A stretch of 64,000 nucleotides of DNA, taken from contig NZ_CP009506.1 in assembly GCF_000970085.1 (NCBI RefSeq), positions 1,178,001 through 1,242,000 on the forward strand. The letters run 5' to 3'. The notes below the pieces were generated by a model that did no database searches, was not told the DNA's origin, and was given only the letters and a program-made list of their open reading frames with translations. Below are positions 9,169 through 19,586 of this stretch, one piece after another (within the stretch, counting starts at the first letter, position 1; each line of letters opens with the position of its first letter). Both the position numbers and the translations under genes were made by a program. The DNA comes from Methanosarcina siciliae T4/M. Its GTDB lineage: Archaea > Halobacteriota > Methanosarcinia > Methanosarcinales > Methanosarcinaceae.

Positions 9169-10367
9169 TGAGTATCAGTGAAGCTACAATAGACAGCATG
9201 ATAAAGGACCTGCCATTTCCTTTTAACATATTGAACACCCTGAGGGAAGATGTTCTCAAAGCCGGGGTGAGCAAGAAGGAAATGGAAGAGATCATAGAAA
9301 AAATGATGGAAGAATATACTGCTTCATGCATAGAGCCCTGTGACGCTGCGGGCGTCGTTGCAGCCCAATCCATAGGGGAACCGGGTACCCAGATGACGAT
9401 GCGTACCTTCCACTACGCCGGTGTGGCCGAGATTAACGTTACCCTCGGTCTTCCCCGCCTTATCGAAATCGTGGATGCGAGGAAAATCCCGAGCACTCCT
9501 ATGATGACAATTGCCCTTTCCAAAGAGCATCCTGAAGATTACGCTTACGACAGAGAGAAGACAAGAGCTCTCGCCTGGGAGATTGAGGCAACCAAGATCG
9601 ACCACATCGCTGACGTGACCACTGACCTCTCCCAGATGAAGCTTATAATAGACCTGCACGAAAAGGCAATGGAAGGCAGGAATATTACTATAGACCAGGT
9701 GAAGGAGAAGTTCAACGAAGAGCTGAACGTACTGGTCAACATTTCCCCGGATATTGATAACCAGATCGTCATCACCCCCGGAGAGCCCTCTTACAGAGAA
9801 CTGCTCCAGCTTGCAAAAAGCATCCACAATGTAACCCTTAAGGGCATAGAAGGAATCAAGAGAGTGGTGGTCAGGAAGGAGGGTGAAGAGTATACCCTCT
9901 ATACGGAAGGCTCAGCTCTGCGGGAAGTTTTGCAGTTCAATGGTGTGGACAAGACCAGAACCAGCACAAACAACATCAATGAAATCTACGAAGTGCTTGG
10001 AATCGAAGCTGCAAGAAATGCCATTATCAAGGAAGCAACGGATACCCTGCGTGAACAGGGTCTGACTGTGGACATCAGGCACATAATGCTTGTGGCAGAC
10101 CTCATGACCTGTGACGGAGAAGTAAAGCAGATCGGTAGGCATGGAATTTCAGGTGAAAAGGCCAGTGTATTTGCCCGTGCAGCTTTCGAAGTTACTGTCA
10201 ACCACCTCCTGGACGCAGGTATGCGCGGAGATGTGGATCAGCTTCAGGGTGTTACGGAAAACATCATTGTCGGTCAGCCTATTCGCATGGGTACGGGTGA
10301 TGTGCACCTGGTCAGCAGAAGAGTTGAAAAAGTTGAAGCTGAAGAGCTTGAAGCAGAAGAAGAATAA
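9165..10367 (+). CDS. rpoA2: DNA-directed RNA polymerase subunit A'' (largest subunit, C-terminal part)
   Basis: C-terminal part of the largest polymerase subunit (cleft and jaw), 400 residues. It is recognised by CDAAGVVAAQSIGEPGTQMT, the strongly conserved cleft motif, and by TFHYAGVAEINVTLGLPRL. ATG 9165 overlaps the rpoA1 stop; an ATG one codon later (9168) is an alternative. It ends in a short acidic Glu-rich tail. It is the last gene of the rpo operon: a palindrome (AAAATCCGGATTTT, 10379-10392) lies just downstream, and a new promoter-like AT-rich stretch (about 10395-10420) precedes rpl30e. Confidence 0.96.
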   Translation: MMSISEATIDSMIKDLPFPFNILNTLREDVLKAGVSKKEMEEIIEKMMEEYTASCIEPCDAAGVVAAQSIGEPGTQMTMRTFHYAGVAEINVTLGLPRLIEIVDARKIPSTPMMTIALSKEHPEDYAYDREKTRALAWEIEATKIDHIADVTTDLSQMKLIIDLHEKAMEGRNITIDQVKEKFNEELNVLVNISPDIDNQIVITPGEPSYRELLQLAKSIHNVTLKGIEGIKRVVVRKEGEEYTLYTEGSALREVLQFNGVDKTRTSTNNINEIYEVLGIEAARNAIIKEATDTLREQGLTVDIRHIMLVADLMTCDGEVKQIGRHGISGEKASVFARAAFEVTVNHLLDAGMRGDVDQLQGVTENIIVGQPIRMGTGDVHLVSRRVEKVEAEELEAEEE

Positions 10368-10619
10368 AGGAACGAAGGAAAATCCGGATTTTAACCTATA
10401 ATTATTTAAGTATATACCCTGATAGAACAGCAGTTCGGATCAGGATATGCTTACCTTTATGAATTTCATCGAATCCTGCTACAGAAACTTGAGTCCGCGA
10501 GGCTCATAACCAGAAAATTGATATAAGGCATCAGGTATTTAGAGTACCATATACTCACCGAGCTTGGAATCTTTATTGAGAAAGAGACAGAGTAGACTAG
10601 CTAATTTGAGACAGAGTTG
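10368..10619 (+). promoter_or_regulatory. Intergenic leader between the rpo operon and rpl30e
   Basis: A 14-bp perfect palindrome (10379-10392) may act as a weak terminator or junction. The AT-rich string ATAATTATTTAAGTATATA near 10399 is a plausible TATA region for the rpl30e-nusA-rps12-rps7 transcript. It would leave a leader of roughly 190 nt. Small inverted repeats (for example GAGTA/TACTC) are present, but I could not build a convincing conserved fold. Confidence 0.35.
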
Positions 10620-10916
10620 ATGAAAATGAAGATCAATGTTGATAAATCTCTTATCAAGGCTGTGAAAACAGGAAAAGTAATAGTTGGAGCCAACCGGACC
10701 ATAGATGCAGCAGCAAACGGCTCTGCAAAAATGGTGATCCTGGCATCAAACTGCCCCGAAGACATTAAAAAGAAAATTCAGGCAACAAGCATTCCGGTCC
10801 TGGAGTACGAAGGCACAAGTGTAGAACTCGGCCCCGTATGCGGGAAGCCCTTCACGATTGCAGCCATGGCAATCCTCGATGCAGGAGAATCGGATATCCT
10901 GGCAGCTACAGCTTGA
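10620..10916 (+). CDS. rpl30e: Ribosomal protein L30e (eL30)
   Basis: Archaeal 50S subunit protein of the L7Ae/L30e RNA-binding fold, about 98 residues. Recognised by ALIDxS-like N-terminus (VDKSLIKAVKTGKVIVGANRT), KMVILASNCPEDIK and VELGPVCGKPF. The gene sits between the rpo genes and nusA, the usual archaeal order. Start is uncertain among TTG 10617, ATG 10620 and ATG 10626; no strong ribosome-binding site separates them. It ends about 20 bp before the nusA start. Confidence 0.93.
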   Translation: MKMKINVDKSLIKAVKTGKVIVGANRTIDAAANGSAKMVILASNCPEDIKKKIQATSIPVLEYEGTSVELGPVCGKPFTIAAMAILDAGESDILAATA

Positions 10917-10936
10917 TAAAAAGGAGTTGCAACGTC

Positions 10937-11362
10937 TTGGGTGAAATAAGACTTACTGCAGAAAGCATCCAGTACATCGCATTATTTGAAAACATGACCC
11001 GGGCCAAAATACTTGACTGTATTCCGGAAGAAGAAAGGCTCGTGTATGTTGTAAAACAGGGCGATATGGGGCTTGCAATAGGCAAAAACGGGGAGAACAT
11101 AAACCGTGTTAAAAAAGCCCTGGACAAACCCATCGAGCTTGTGGAGTACTCAGAGGATCCTGTTACCTTTATAAAGAATGCCTTCGGACCGGTATCAGTA
11201 AGTTCAGTAAACTTCACAACCAAAAATGGCAAGCGATTGGCTTATGTAGAGGTACCTAATAAAGAGAAGGGGCTTGCCATCGGTCGCAATGGCAAGAATA
11301 TAGAGAAAGTGAAGATGCTTGCCCGTCGTCACCATACCATAGAAGATGTGATCCTGCAGTAA
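10937..11362 (+). CDS. nusA: Transcription termination/antitermination factor NusA (archaeal short form)
   Basis: Archaeal NusA has only the two KH RNA-binding domains and is about 140 residues. This one has 141. The KH GXXG-type loops are visible as AIGKNGENI and AIGRNGKNI. The start is TTG 10937, supported by an AAGGAG site at 10921-10926. The longer frame back to 10838 overlaps rpl30e and is not credible. It lies between rpl30e and rps12, as expected in archaea. Confidence 0.9.
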   Translation: MGEIRLTAESIQYIALFENMTRAKILDCIPEEERLVYVVKQGDMGLAIGKNGENINRVKKALDKPIELVEYSEDPVTFIKNAFGPVSVSSVNFTTKNGKRLAYVEVPNKEKGLAIGRNGKNIEKVKMLARRHHTIEDVILQ

Positions 11363-11468
11363 TATCCCATTAACTTATGTTGATCCATTAATCCGGCGTT
11401 GAAGGACAATTCTGGCATTTAATGCCACAATAGGAAACTGTGATCAATTTTAACTGGAGAAATTTACA

Positions 11469-11897
11469 ATGGCTAAAGGAAAATATGCAGCTAATATTCT
11501 CAAACAGACCAGGAAAGATGCCCGCTGGAAAGATACGTACTACGGCAGGCGGGTTCTTGGTCTGAACGTGAAAGCCGACCCTCTTGGTGGTGCACCGCAG
11601 GGTCGGGGTATTGTATTAGAGAAAGTGGGAGTCGAAGCCAAACAGCCGAACTCCGCAATCAGAAAATGCGTAAGAATCCAGCTCATTAAAAACGGGCGTC
11701 AGGTAACCGCATTCTGTCCCGGAGACGGTGCAGTAAACTTCATTGATGAACACGATGAAGTTACCGTGGAAAGGATCGGAGGCCGCATGGGCGGTGCTAT
11801 GGGTGATATTCCCGGTGTACGTTTCAAGGTAATTGCCGTAAACAATGTGTCCCTGAACCAGCTGGTTATCGGCAGATTGGAAAAGCCCAGGAGATGA
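11469..11897 (+). CDS. rps12: Ribosomal protein S12 (uS12)
   Basis: Decoding-centre protein of the small ribosomal subunit, 142 residues, with KQPNSAIRKCVRIQL and GRMGGAMGDIPGVRFKV as family hallmarks. ATG 11469 follows a GGAG site. Its stop overlaps the rps7 start by 4 bp. Archaeal or eukaryotic-like length, longer than bacterial S12 in the N-terminal region. Confidence 0.97.
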   Translation: MAKGKYAANILKQTRKDARWKDTYYGRRVLGLNVKADPLGGAPQGRGIVLEKVGVEAKQPNSAIRKCVRIQLIKNGRQVTAFCPGDGAVNFIDEHDEVTVERIGGRMGGAMGDIPGVRFKVIAVNNVSLNQLVIGRLEKPRR

Positions 11898-12463
11898 TTT
11901 TTTTGTACAAGATTTTTGGGAAATGGGACCTTTCGGAAGTTGAGGTCAGAGACCTCGGAATTAAGCGCTATGTCAGCCTTACCCCTGTAATTGTTCCTCA
12001 CAGCAGCGGGAAACATGCAAGGCAGCAGTTCAACAAATCCGAGATCTCGATTGTAGAGCGCCTTGCAAACAACCTCATGAGGACAGAAACCAACACCGGA
12101 AAGAAGCAGGTGACTCTTCGCGCAGTTGAAGAAGCTTTCGACATTATGAATAAGAAGACGAAACAAAACCCGGTTCAGGTTCTTGTGGATGCCATTGCCA
12201 ATGCAGGCCCCAGAGAAGAAGTGGTCAGGCTGAAGTACGGTGGGATCTCCGTACCAAAAGCAGTTGACACTGCACCTCAGAGGCGCGTTGACACTGCCCT
12301 GCGCTACATCAGCATGGGAACAAACGCCGCAGCTTTCAAATCCAAGCGCTCTGTTGCAGAATGTCTGGCAACCGAACTTATAGGTGCAGCAAACCGCGAT
12401 ACCAAATCCTTCGCCATCAATAGGAAGGATGCAAAGGAAAGAGTTGCGAAGGCAGCACGCTAA
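11894..12463 (+). CDS. rps7: Ribosomal protein S7 (uS7)
   Basis: Small-subunit head protein that binds the 3' domain of 16S rRNA, 189 residues. Hallmarks are RLANNLMR, GPREEVVRLKYGGISVPKAVD and the C-terminal ELIGAANRDTKSFAINRKD. Start ATG 11894 overlaps the rps12 stop, suggesting translational coupling. It precedes fusA by 71 bp in the standard str-type order. Confidence 0.96.
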   Translation: MIFLYKIFGKWDLSEVEVRDLGIKRYVSLTPVIVPHSSGKHARQQFNKSEISIVERLANNLMRTETNTGKKQVTLRAVEEAFDIMNKKTKQNPVQVLVDAIANAGPREEVVRLKYGGISVPKAVDTAPQRRVDTALRYISMGTNAAAFKSKRSVAECLATELIGAANRDTKSFAINRKDAKERVAKAAR

Positions 12464-12534
12464 TAATTTATGCGGACCTGTCCGCTTTTGAAAATAACAT
12501 ATAACCATTCACATTTTGCTTAAAAGGTATTAGC

Positions 12535-14727
12535 ATGGGACGAAGAAAGAAAATGGTCGAGCGTGTGACAACGCTCATGAATGATCCTCAAAGGATCAGA
12601 AATATCGGAATCGTTGCACACATTGACCACGGAAAGACCACATTATCGGATAACCTGTTAGCAGGCGCAGGCATGATTTCCAAGGAACTTGCCGGAAGAC
12701 AGCTTTTCATGGACTCCGATGAAGAGGAACAGGCAAGAGGTATTACAATTGATTCCTCCAATGTTTCCATGGTCCACACATTTGATAATGAAGACTACCT
12801 GATCAACCTTATCGACACCCCCGGACACGTTGACTTCGGTGGAGACGTTACCCGTGCCATGAGAGCAGTAGACGGTGCAGTTGTAGTAGTTGACGCGGTA
12901 GAAGGCACAATGCCCCAGACCGAGACTGTGCTGAGGCAGGCTCTCAGGGAACATGTCAGACCCGTACTTTTCGTAAACAAGGTAGACAGGCTTATCAATG
13001 AGCTTCAGGTCGATTCTCAGGAAATGCAGATCCGCCTCGGCAAGGTCATTGACCACGTGAACAAGCTTATCAAAAACATGAACCCCGAGAAGTTCAAAGC
13101 AGGCTGGAAAGTCGATGCAGCAGCCGGAACCGTAGCATTCGGGTCAGCTCTTTACAACTGGGCAATCAGTGTGCCTATGATGAAGAAGACCGGGGTTTCT
13201 TTTAATGACGTATACGATTACTGTAAAGCCGGAGACATGAAATCCCTGGCAGAAAAGTGTCCTCTGCACGAAGCTGTTCTTGACATGGTTATTCACTTCC
13301 TGCCAAACCCGATCGAAGCTCAGAAGGACAGGGTAAAGGCCATCTGGCACGGCGATGAAAACACCGCAATCGGAAAGTCCATGGCCGGGGCAGATGCAGA
13401 AGGCGACCTTGCATTCATGGTAACTGACATCTCCGTTGACCCCCACGCAGGGGAAGTTGCAACAGGAAGGTTGTTCAGCGGCTCTCTTACCCGCGGTATG
13501 GAAGTTTTCACCTCGGGAAGCGCAAGGAAGAGCAGGGTCCAGCAGGTCGGTATCTTCATGGGTCCGGAAAGGCTTGAAGTGGACAAGATCCCTGCAGGAA
13601 ATATTGCCGCAGTTACGGGTTTAAAGGAAGCAATCGTCGGGTCCACCGTAACCACCCTTGACGGCATGACTCCTTTCGAAAGCATCAGGCACGTAAGCGA
13701 ACCTGTAGTGACTGTGGCTGTGGAAGCAAAGCACACCAAAGACCTTCCGAAACTTATTGAGGTTCTAAGACAGGTCGCAAAGGAAGACCCGACTCTCCAG
13801 ATCACCCTGGATGAGGAAACCGGGGAACACCTGATGGCAGGTATGGGAGAACTGCACCTTGAAGTTATCGCTCACAGGATCGAAAGGGACAAGAATGTGG
13901 AAATCGCCACGAGCAAGCCTATTGTCGTATACAGGGAAACAATTAAGAAGAACACCGAACCTGTCGAAGGGAAGTCTCCGAACAGGCACAACAGATTCTA
14001 TATCTATGTTGAGCCTCTTGACACCGAGATTGTCAGTGCGATCAAGGAAGGGGAAATCAGCATGAACCTGCCTGAACTTGAGAGGAGGCAGAAGCTCATC
14101 GACCTCGGCATGGAAAAAGAAGAGGCAAAAGGCATTGCCGGCATCTTCAACTCCAATATCTTCATCGATATGACCAAAGGTATCCAGTACCTTAATGAGA
14201 CAATGGAACTTGTGCTCGACGGGTTTGAAGAGGTCATGCGCGCAGGTCCGCTTACAAGAGAACCTGTAGCAAACGTAAAGTGCGTGCTTGTAGACGCAAA
14301 ACTCCACGAAGACGCAATTCACAGAGGTCCGGCTCAGATTATTCCTGCATCAAGACAGGCAATCCAGGCAGGAATGCTTATGGCAGAAGACAGCCTGCTT
14401 GAGCCTTACCAGAAAGTCTTTGTCCAGGTACCTCAGCTTTTAATGGGCGGTGCAACAAAGGAACTCCAGGGACGCCGCGGAATTATCCTGAACATGACTA
14501 CGGAAGGAGACCTGGCAATTATCGAGGCCAGAGTACCTGTGGCTGAAATGTTCGGATTTGCCGGAGAGATCAGGTCCGCAACCGAAGGCCGTGCCATGTG
14601 GAGCACGGAGTTCGGAGGCTTTGACGTTGTGCCGTCAAGCATCCTGAACGACATCGTTGGCCAGATAAGGGAAAGGAAGGGCCTGAAGAAGGACCTGCCA
14701 AAAGTTTCTGACTTCCTTTCAATGTAA
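12535..14727 (+). CDS. fusA: Translation elongation factor 2 (EF-2)
   Basis: GTPase driving ribosomal translocation, 730 residues. G1 is AHIDHGKTT, G3 is DTPGHVDFGG and G4 is NKVD. The C-terminal domain IV carries the loop DAIHRGPAQI with the histidine normally converted to diphthamide in archaea and eukaryotes. ATG 12535 lies just after AAGGT. A perfect hairpin immediately after the stop probably ends the transcript. Confidence 0.97.
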   Translation: MGRRKKMVERVTTLMNDPQRIRNIGIVAHIDHGKTTLSDNLLAGAGMISKELAGRQLFMDSDEEEQARGITIDSSNVSMVHTFDNEDYLINLIDTPGHVDFGGDVTRAMRAVDGAVVVVDAVEGTMPQTETVLRQALREHVRPVLFVNKVDRLINELQVDSQEMQIRLGKVIDHVNKLIKNMNPEKFKAGWKVDAAAGTVAFGSALYNWAISVPMMKKTGVSFNDVYDYCKAGDMKSLAEKCPLHEAVLDMVIHFLPNPIEAQKDRVKAIWHGDENTAIGKSMAGADAEGDLAFMVTDISVDPHAGEVATGRLFSGSLTRGMEVFTSGSARKSRVQQVGIFMGPERLEVDKIPAGNIAAVTGLKEAIVGSTVTTLDGMTPFESIRHVSEPVVTVAVEAKHTKDLPKLIEVLRQVAKEDPTLQITLDEETGEHLMAGMGELHLEVIAHRIERDKNVEIATSKPIVVYRETIKKNTEPVEGKSPNRHNRFYIYVEPLDTEIVSAIKEGEISMNLPELERRQKLIDLGMEKEEAKGIAGIFNSNIFIDMTKGIQYLNETMELVLDGFEEVMRAGPLTREPVANVKCVLVDAKLHEDAIHRGPAQIIPASRQAIQAGMLMAEDSLLEPYQKVFVQVPQLLMGGATKELQGRRGIILNMTTEGDLAIIEARVPVAEMFGFAGEIRSATEGRAMWSTEFGGFDVVPSSILNDIVGQIRERKGLKKDLPKVSDFLSM

Positions 14728-14748
14728 GCGGAATTTTTCCGCTTCTCT
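14726..14748 (+). terminator. Hairpin after fusA
   Basis: Perfect inverted repeat AAGCGGAA-TTT-TTCCGCTT directly overlapping and following the fusA stop codon, followed by pyrimidine-rich sequence. It is consistent with a transcript end or mRNA-stabilising hairpin. Confidence 0.55.
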
Positions 14749-15059
14749 TCCCTCTTAAAAGCAAAACCCCAAGGCAAAACTCCCCTGAATTCGAAGGAGA
14801 AAAGTTAGGAATCTTCTGAGAGTTTAGTCAATGGGAAAGATTTAAAACAAGGTATGCCTATAATGGGGAAAACAGTCCAGGCCTCTGGAAATTCAAAATA
14901 CGTCGACCCGATAAATGTTCAAAACGGGAAATGTATGTAAGTAATGGTTGAACAAAGACCGGAGAAGGTCTGACCATTATGAGATCTGCCCTAATATTAA
15001 TATACTATAATCTGATATAGCATTGAAACTCATCCATAATTTATAAAGGAGAATTATAA
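14749..15059 (+). promoter_or_regulatory. Promoter and long leader region of the EF-1-alpha gene
   Basis: No gene is visible here. Candidate TATA elements are near 14840-14865 (TTTAAAACAAGG, CCTATAATGG) and 14991-15012 (TAATATTAATATACTATAA). Between them, 14943-14979 can fold as a hairpin: AATGGT pairs with ACCATT and AGACC with GGTCT around a GGAGAA loop. If the upstream promoter is used, this hairpin lies in a leader of about 170 nt. A GGAG site precedes ATG 15060. Confidence 0.4.
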
Positions 15060-16675
<1,616 letters not shown>

Positions 16676-16684
16676 ATGCAAAAA

Positions 16685-16722
16685 ATGCCAGGTTACAGAA
16701 AACCTCTGTACCCGGTATTGCA
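16685..16722 (+). terminator. Hairpin terminator after rps10
   Basis: ATGCC-A-GGTTACAG pairs with CTGTACC-C-GGTAT around a short AAAACCT loop. T-rich sequence follows from about 16727. It marks the likely end of the tuf-rps10 transcript. Confidence 0.5.
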
Positions 16723-16991
16723 AATTCCTTTTCACTTCTTTATTTCTGAATATTTACTTTAACACTTTAGAGAGTTTTGCCGGCGGCTGCCCCTTTGAGG
16801 GCTTCTACAGCCACCGGATATTCTGCAACTTTCTCTTTCTGTGATTCTTCAAATATGTCTCTTCGTATTTTCACTGTATTTTTACTTACTTTAGGGTTTT
16901 ACTTTGTTTTCAATTCGAACTTTATTTCAGATTTACTCCAGCATTTAGATTTCATTATCTTCTACCTGACTGCCATTAAAACTAACTGCCA
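16723..16991. other. Gene-poor stretch with a possible minus-strand C-terminal fragment
   Basis: On the minus strand, 16767-16856 reads about 30 codons without interruption (ending in VEALKGAAAGKTL, then a stop) in GC-richer sequence. It has no start and upstream stops, so it may be a remnant of an unidentified gene. The plus-strand 72-codon frame over it shows no protein-like features. The remainder is AT-rich without recognised signals. Confidence 0.25.
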
Positions 16992-17600
16992 TTAAAACCT
17001 GTTTTCTGCGGTATCAGTAATTGTTATAGTGCCTTTTGCAGGAACTGTCACTGAATTCAATTGTAAAAGCATCAATCTTCTGTACTTATCCGAACTTTCC
17101 AGGATTTCCCAATCTCCGTATAGATGTTCCACGACAGTCAGATCCTGAGCTTCGGACTTGCTGTTGTTAATTTCGATCTTGTAGCTTACCCTTTCACACC
17201 TCCCGCCCTCTGAAGCTTCGACCAGGACCGAGGAAGGGATAATCCCGAAAACAATGCCGTATATTCCACCAGATGGTCCCGCTTTCAAGCTTGACCTCTC
17301 GTCTTTCATTTACAAGGGCAAACCCCTGTTCATAAATGGTAAGTTCCAGCCCCCCTCAGGCTTCAACGACTCCAGCTGCCATAATTCCCAGAGGATTTGC
17401 GGTTGAGTTTTCACCAGAAATTCCCGAGTTTGATCCGGTTTGATTCATTTCAATGCCGGATACATTTGCCTGAGCAATGCCTTCAGGTTTCGGAGGCACA
17501 TAGGTTCGGAGGCACATCAGCTGAAAAAAGGAAAAAAATCCCGACAAACACTGAAATAATCCCTAAAAAGTATTTCTTTCCTCCCGTAGCGTAATTAATG
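16992..17600 (-). pseudogene. Decayed DUF4139-type (mucoidy-inhibitor-like) gene
   Basis: On the minus strand a segment near 17345-17290 reads LELTIYEQGFALVNERREV, resembling the N-terminal beta-strand of DUF4139/DUF4140 proteins. A second segment reads YKIEINNSKSEAQDLTVVEHLYGDWEI, resembling the C-terminal DUF4139 domain. They lie in different frames, are joined without the large middle of the normal protein, and are interrupted by stops. At least one more frameshift is visible near 17050, where the expected AFTIEF reading is out of frame with TVPAKGTITITDTAENRF. I infer a large internal deletion plus frameshifts. A short open frame with a hydrophobic segment at 17483-17743 may be part of it or an unrelated relic. 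Confidence 0.6.
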
Positions 17601-17743
17601 GAGCTCGTATTTAGATAGACATAGTTTAATAGAAAATGCAAAATAGCTGAACCACTCAATGTTACTAGTGTCGCGTCAATGATAAAATCTCGTATAAAAT
17701 CGGTTACAACATTTAAGAATTGTTCAATCTTGGATATTGGCAT

Positions 17744-18042
17744 GACACTAGTTTTACCGGGTCAATCTGATCCCGCTAGATGTAGGAGAGTGGCCAGTCC
17801 CAAAAAGAAAAAAATAGAACATCAGGAGAGAAAAAACAGCGAGATATAAAAAACTAAATTGAAAACAGTGTGTTTTTTGATCCCTTTTGTCCTTCTTTTC
17901 AAGGACTACTCCAGTTAGCTAAAACCTTTAAAAATGTTCATTCTCCGAAGATTTGACAGGACCAACTTAACTAATTTGTATTCATTGGAATGTATCGAAT
18001 TTTCAGAATTTGTCCTTTGAATAGAGCTCAATAGTCCAATAG
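17744..18042. other. AT-rich intergenic stretch, nothing recognised
   Basis: About 300 bp between the decayed region and the HAD gene. No open frame, RNA fold or repeat that I could support. Confidence 0.4.
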
Positions 18043-18735
18043 CTACGGCATATCCTCGTACAATACATTGACAAGTTCTTCTAATGAGAAGATACTTTTA
18101 ATGTTCTTATTTGGGAAAGTTTTATTGCCTCTGTTAATCCATATGCCTTTCATTCCAATTTTCTCACATGGTATAATGTCAGTTTCAATAGCATCTCCAA
18201 CGTAAAAGCACTTTTCTGGTTCTTCACCATTCCTTTTACATGCACTTTCAAATATTTCCGTACAGGGTTTTGCAACATGAAATTCTCCTGCTACTATGAT
18301 ATCAACAAAGTAACGGGAAATTCCCATTTTACTCAGCTTTAGCTTTTGTTGCCCTGGATCACCATTACTTATAACACCCATTTTTAAATTTGAAAGTTTT
18401 TTCAAGCAGGGTATCACATCATCATAAGGTTTCCAGCTTGATTCATAATTGAATAAATAGTAATCAAATACTTTAAGTGCCTCTTCATTTGATAGGTTAA
18501 TATTTCGTATTAAATAAAGTTCTTTAATTCGTTCAATGCGCTGTTCTTCAAAAGAACATTTTTTGGCTAAATATCTTTTAAAGTGTTTTTCTGCTAATTC
18601 ACACCAAATAGAATAAAATTCATTAAAATCTATTTCGAAAAAATTATGATAATTCTGGTAAAATAATTCAACTCCAGAAAATTCCGCACTTTTATGATCC
18701 AATAGGGTACCGTCTATGTCAAAAAAAACCATCAT
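18043..18735 (-). CDS. HAD-superfamily hydrolase (YjjG-like phosphatase)
   Basis: Cytoplasmic phosphatase of 230 residues. Motif I is FFDIDGTLLD (nucleophile Asp6 with the acid/base Asp two residues on), motif II is VISNGD, and motif IV is GDAIETDI with the magnesium-binding acidic residues. A helical cap domain of about 100 residues lies between motifs I and II, giving subfamily I with an alpha-helical cap, like YjjG or haloacid-type nucleotidases. Substrate cannot be told. It stands alone on the minus strand in AT-rich, decayed surroundings. Start ATG 18735; ATG 18732 is equally possible. Confidence 0.85.
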   Translation of the reverse strand: MMVFFDIDGTLLDHKSAEFSGVELFYQNYHNFFEIDFNEFYSIWCELAEKHFKRYLAKKCSFEEQRIERIKELYLIRNINLSNEEALKVFDYYLFNYESSWKPYDDVIPCLKKLSNLKMGVISNGDPGQQKLKLSKMGISRYFVDIIVAGEFHVAKPCTEIFESACKRNGEEPEKCFYVGDAIETDIIPCEKIGMKGIWINRGNKTFPNKNIKSIFSLEELVNVLYEDMP

Positions 18736-19065
18736 GCTCTTACCTCAGATTCAAATAGTATGGCAGTATGCGTATTGAACCAAAAAATTACTTGAGAATC
18801 TCTTCCTCACGTACTCTTACTTTCCTTTTTTTTCAATGTTTATACAAACTGGCTGATACAATAATATTAGCTAAAATTAAAAACTAATCTCGGATTAAAC
18901 TATTATTATTCTCATACCAAGTAGATTATTTTTTCATATTTTTGTCCATTATCGCTTAAAACCCCCTTTAAGGTGGAATATAACCCATAATATGTAAGAG
19001 AACTAAATCACAGATATTTTTCTGCCCGTACAACAGTATTCACTATACGGACCTGTTCCTGCCAC
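18736..19065. other. AT-rich intergenic stretch upstream of the HAD gene
   Basis: About 330 bp with the likely HAD promoter on the minus strand near 18760-18900. No gene seen. Confidence 0.3.
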
Positions 19066-19430
19066 AACAGGCTTTAATTTTCCTTCAAGTTTTATAAGAG
19101 GCTGCCTAAGCCTCTGGGAACTTTGATCACCTAAAGGTCATTTTCGATTTTACAAATGTTTTTAGCTTCAATTTCTCTGTCCCTGAATTCAACCTGAATA
19201 TCGTCGCAGGCAGCCCCACAAGCAGGAAGATTATGTTTTTGAAGAACATGATCACCGCCCTCTGCATAAAGACTCAATATTACATATTCGATGCTCTTTT
19301 CAGAATTGAAAAAAATAGGTTATTATCTTTCATTTTTACTGACCTCTCAACAGTGTTCTGTGCGCTGCACAACAGTTCATTTTCATGCTGAATGAACAGT
19401 GCATAGCAATAGTACAGCACTGTGTTATTT
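19066..19430 (-). pseudogene. Broken duplicate of the fwdB-like gene 5' end and its leader
   Basis: About 365 bp matching 29893-30258 throughout on the same strand. It contains the shared strings AACAGGCTTTAATTTTCC, TATCGTCGCAGGCAGCCCCA and CAGTTCATTTTCATGCTGAA. The start region MFFKNII is kept, but one base is missing at the CPACG cysteine codons, which shifts the frame, and only the first ~60 codons remain. It is a non-functional fragment. It forms a direct repeat with the intact locus, flanking the transporter cluster. Positions 19431-19586 hold nothing recognisable. Confidence 0.8.
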
Positions 19431-19586
19431 ATTTACTTCAGGCCTTCGAGATATTATGTAGATAAGTAGATCTCCAGAATTAAAGAGAGGGAGTAATAAG
19501 CCCGTTGCAGGCGCCTACTGCTGCACGCTAAAAACTTACCCACACGAAACTACAAAGGCCAGAAAAAAGATTTAACCAGATCTAAT

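Noticed and set aside
10838..10936. Longer NusA with start inside rpl30e
   Set aside because: The extra residues are out-of-frame rpl30e sequence; TTG 10937 with AAGGAG gives the normal archaeal NusA length.
16777..16995. 72-codon plus-strand ORF after rps10
   Set aside because: No ribosome-binding site, AT-rich second half, and a more protein-like fragment lies on the opposite strand.
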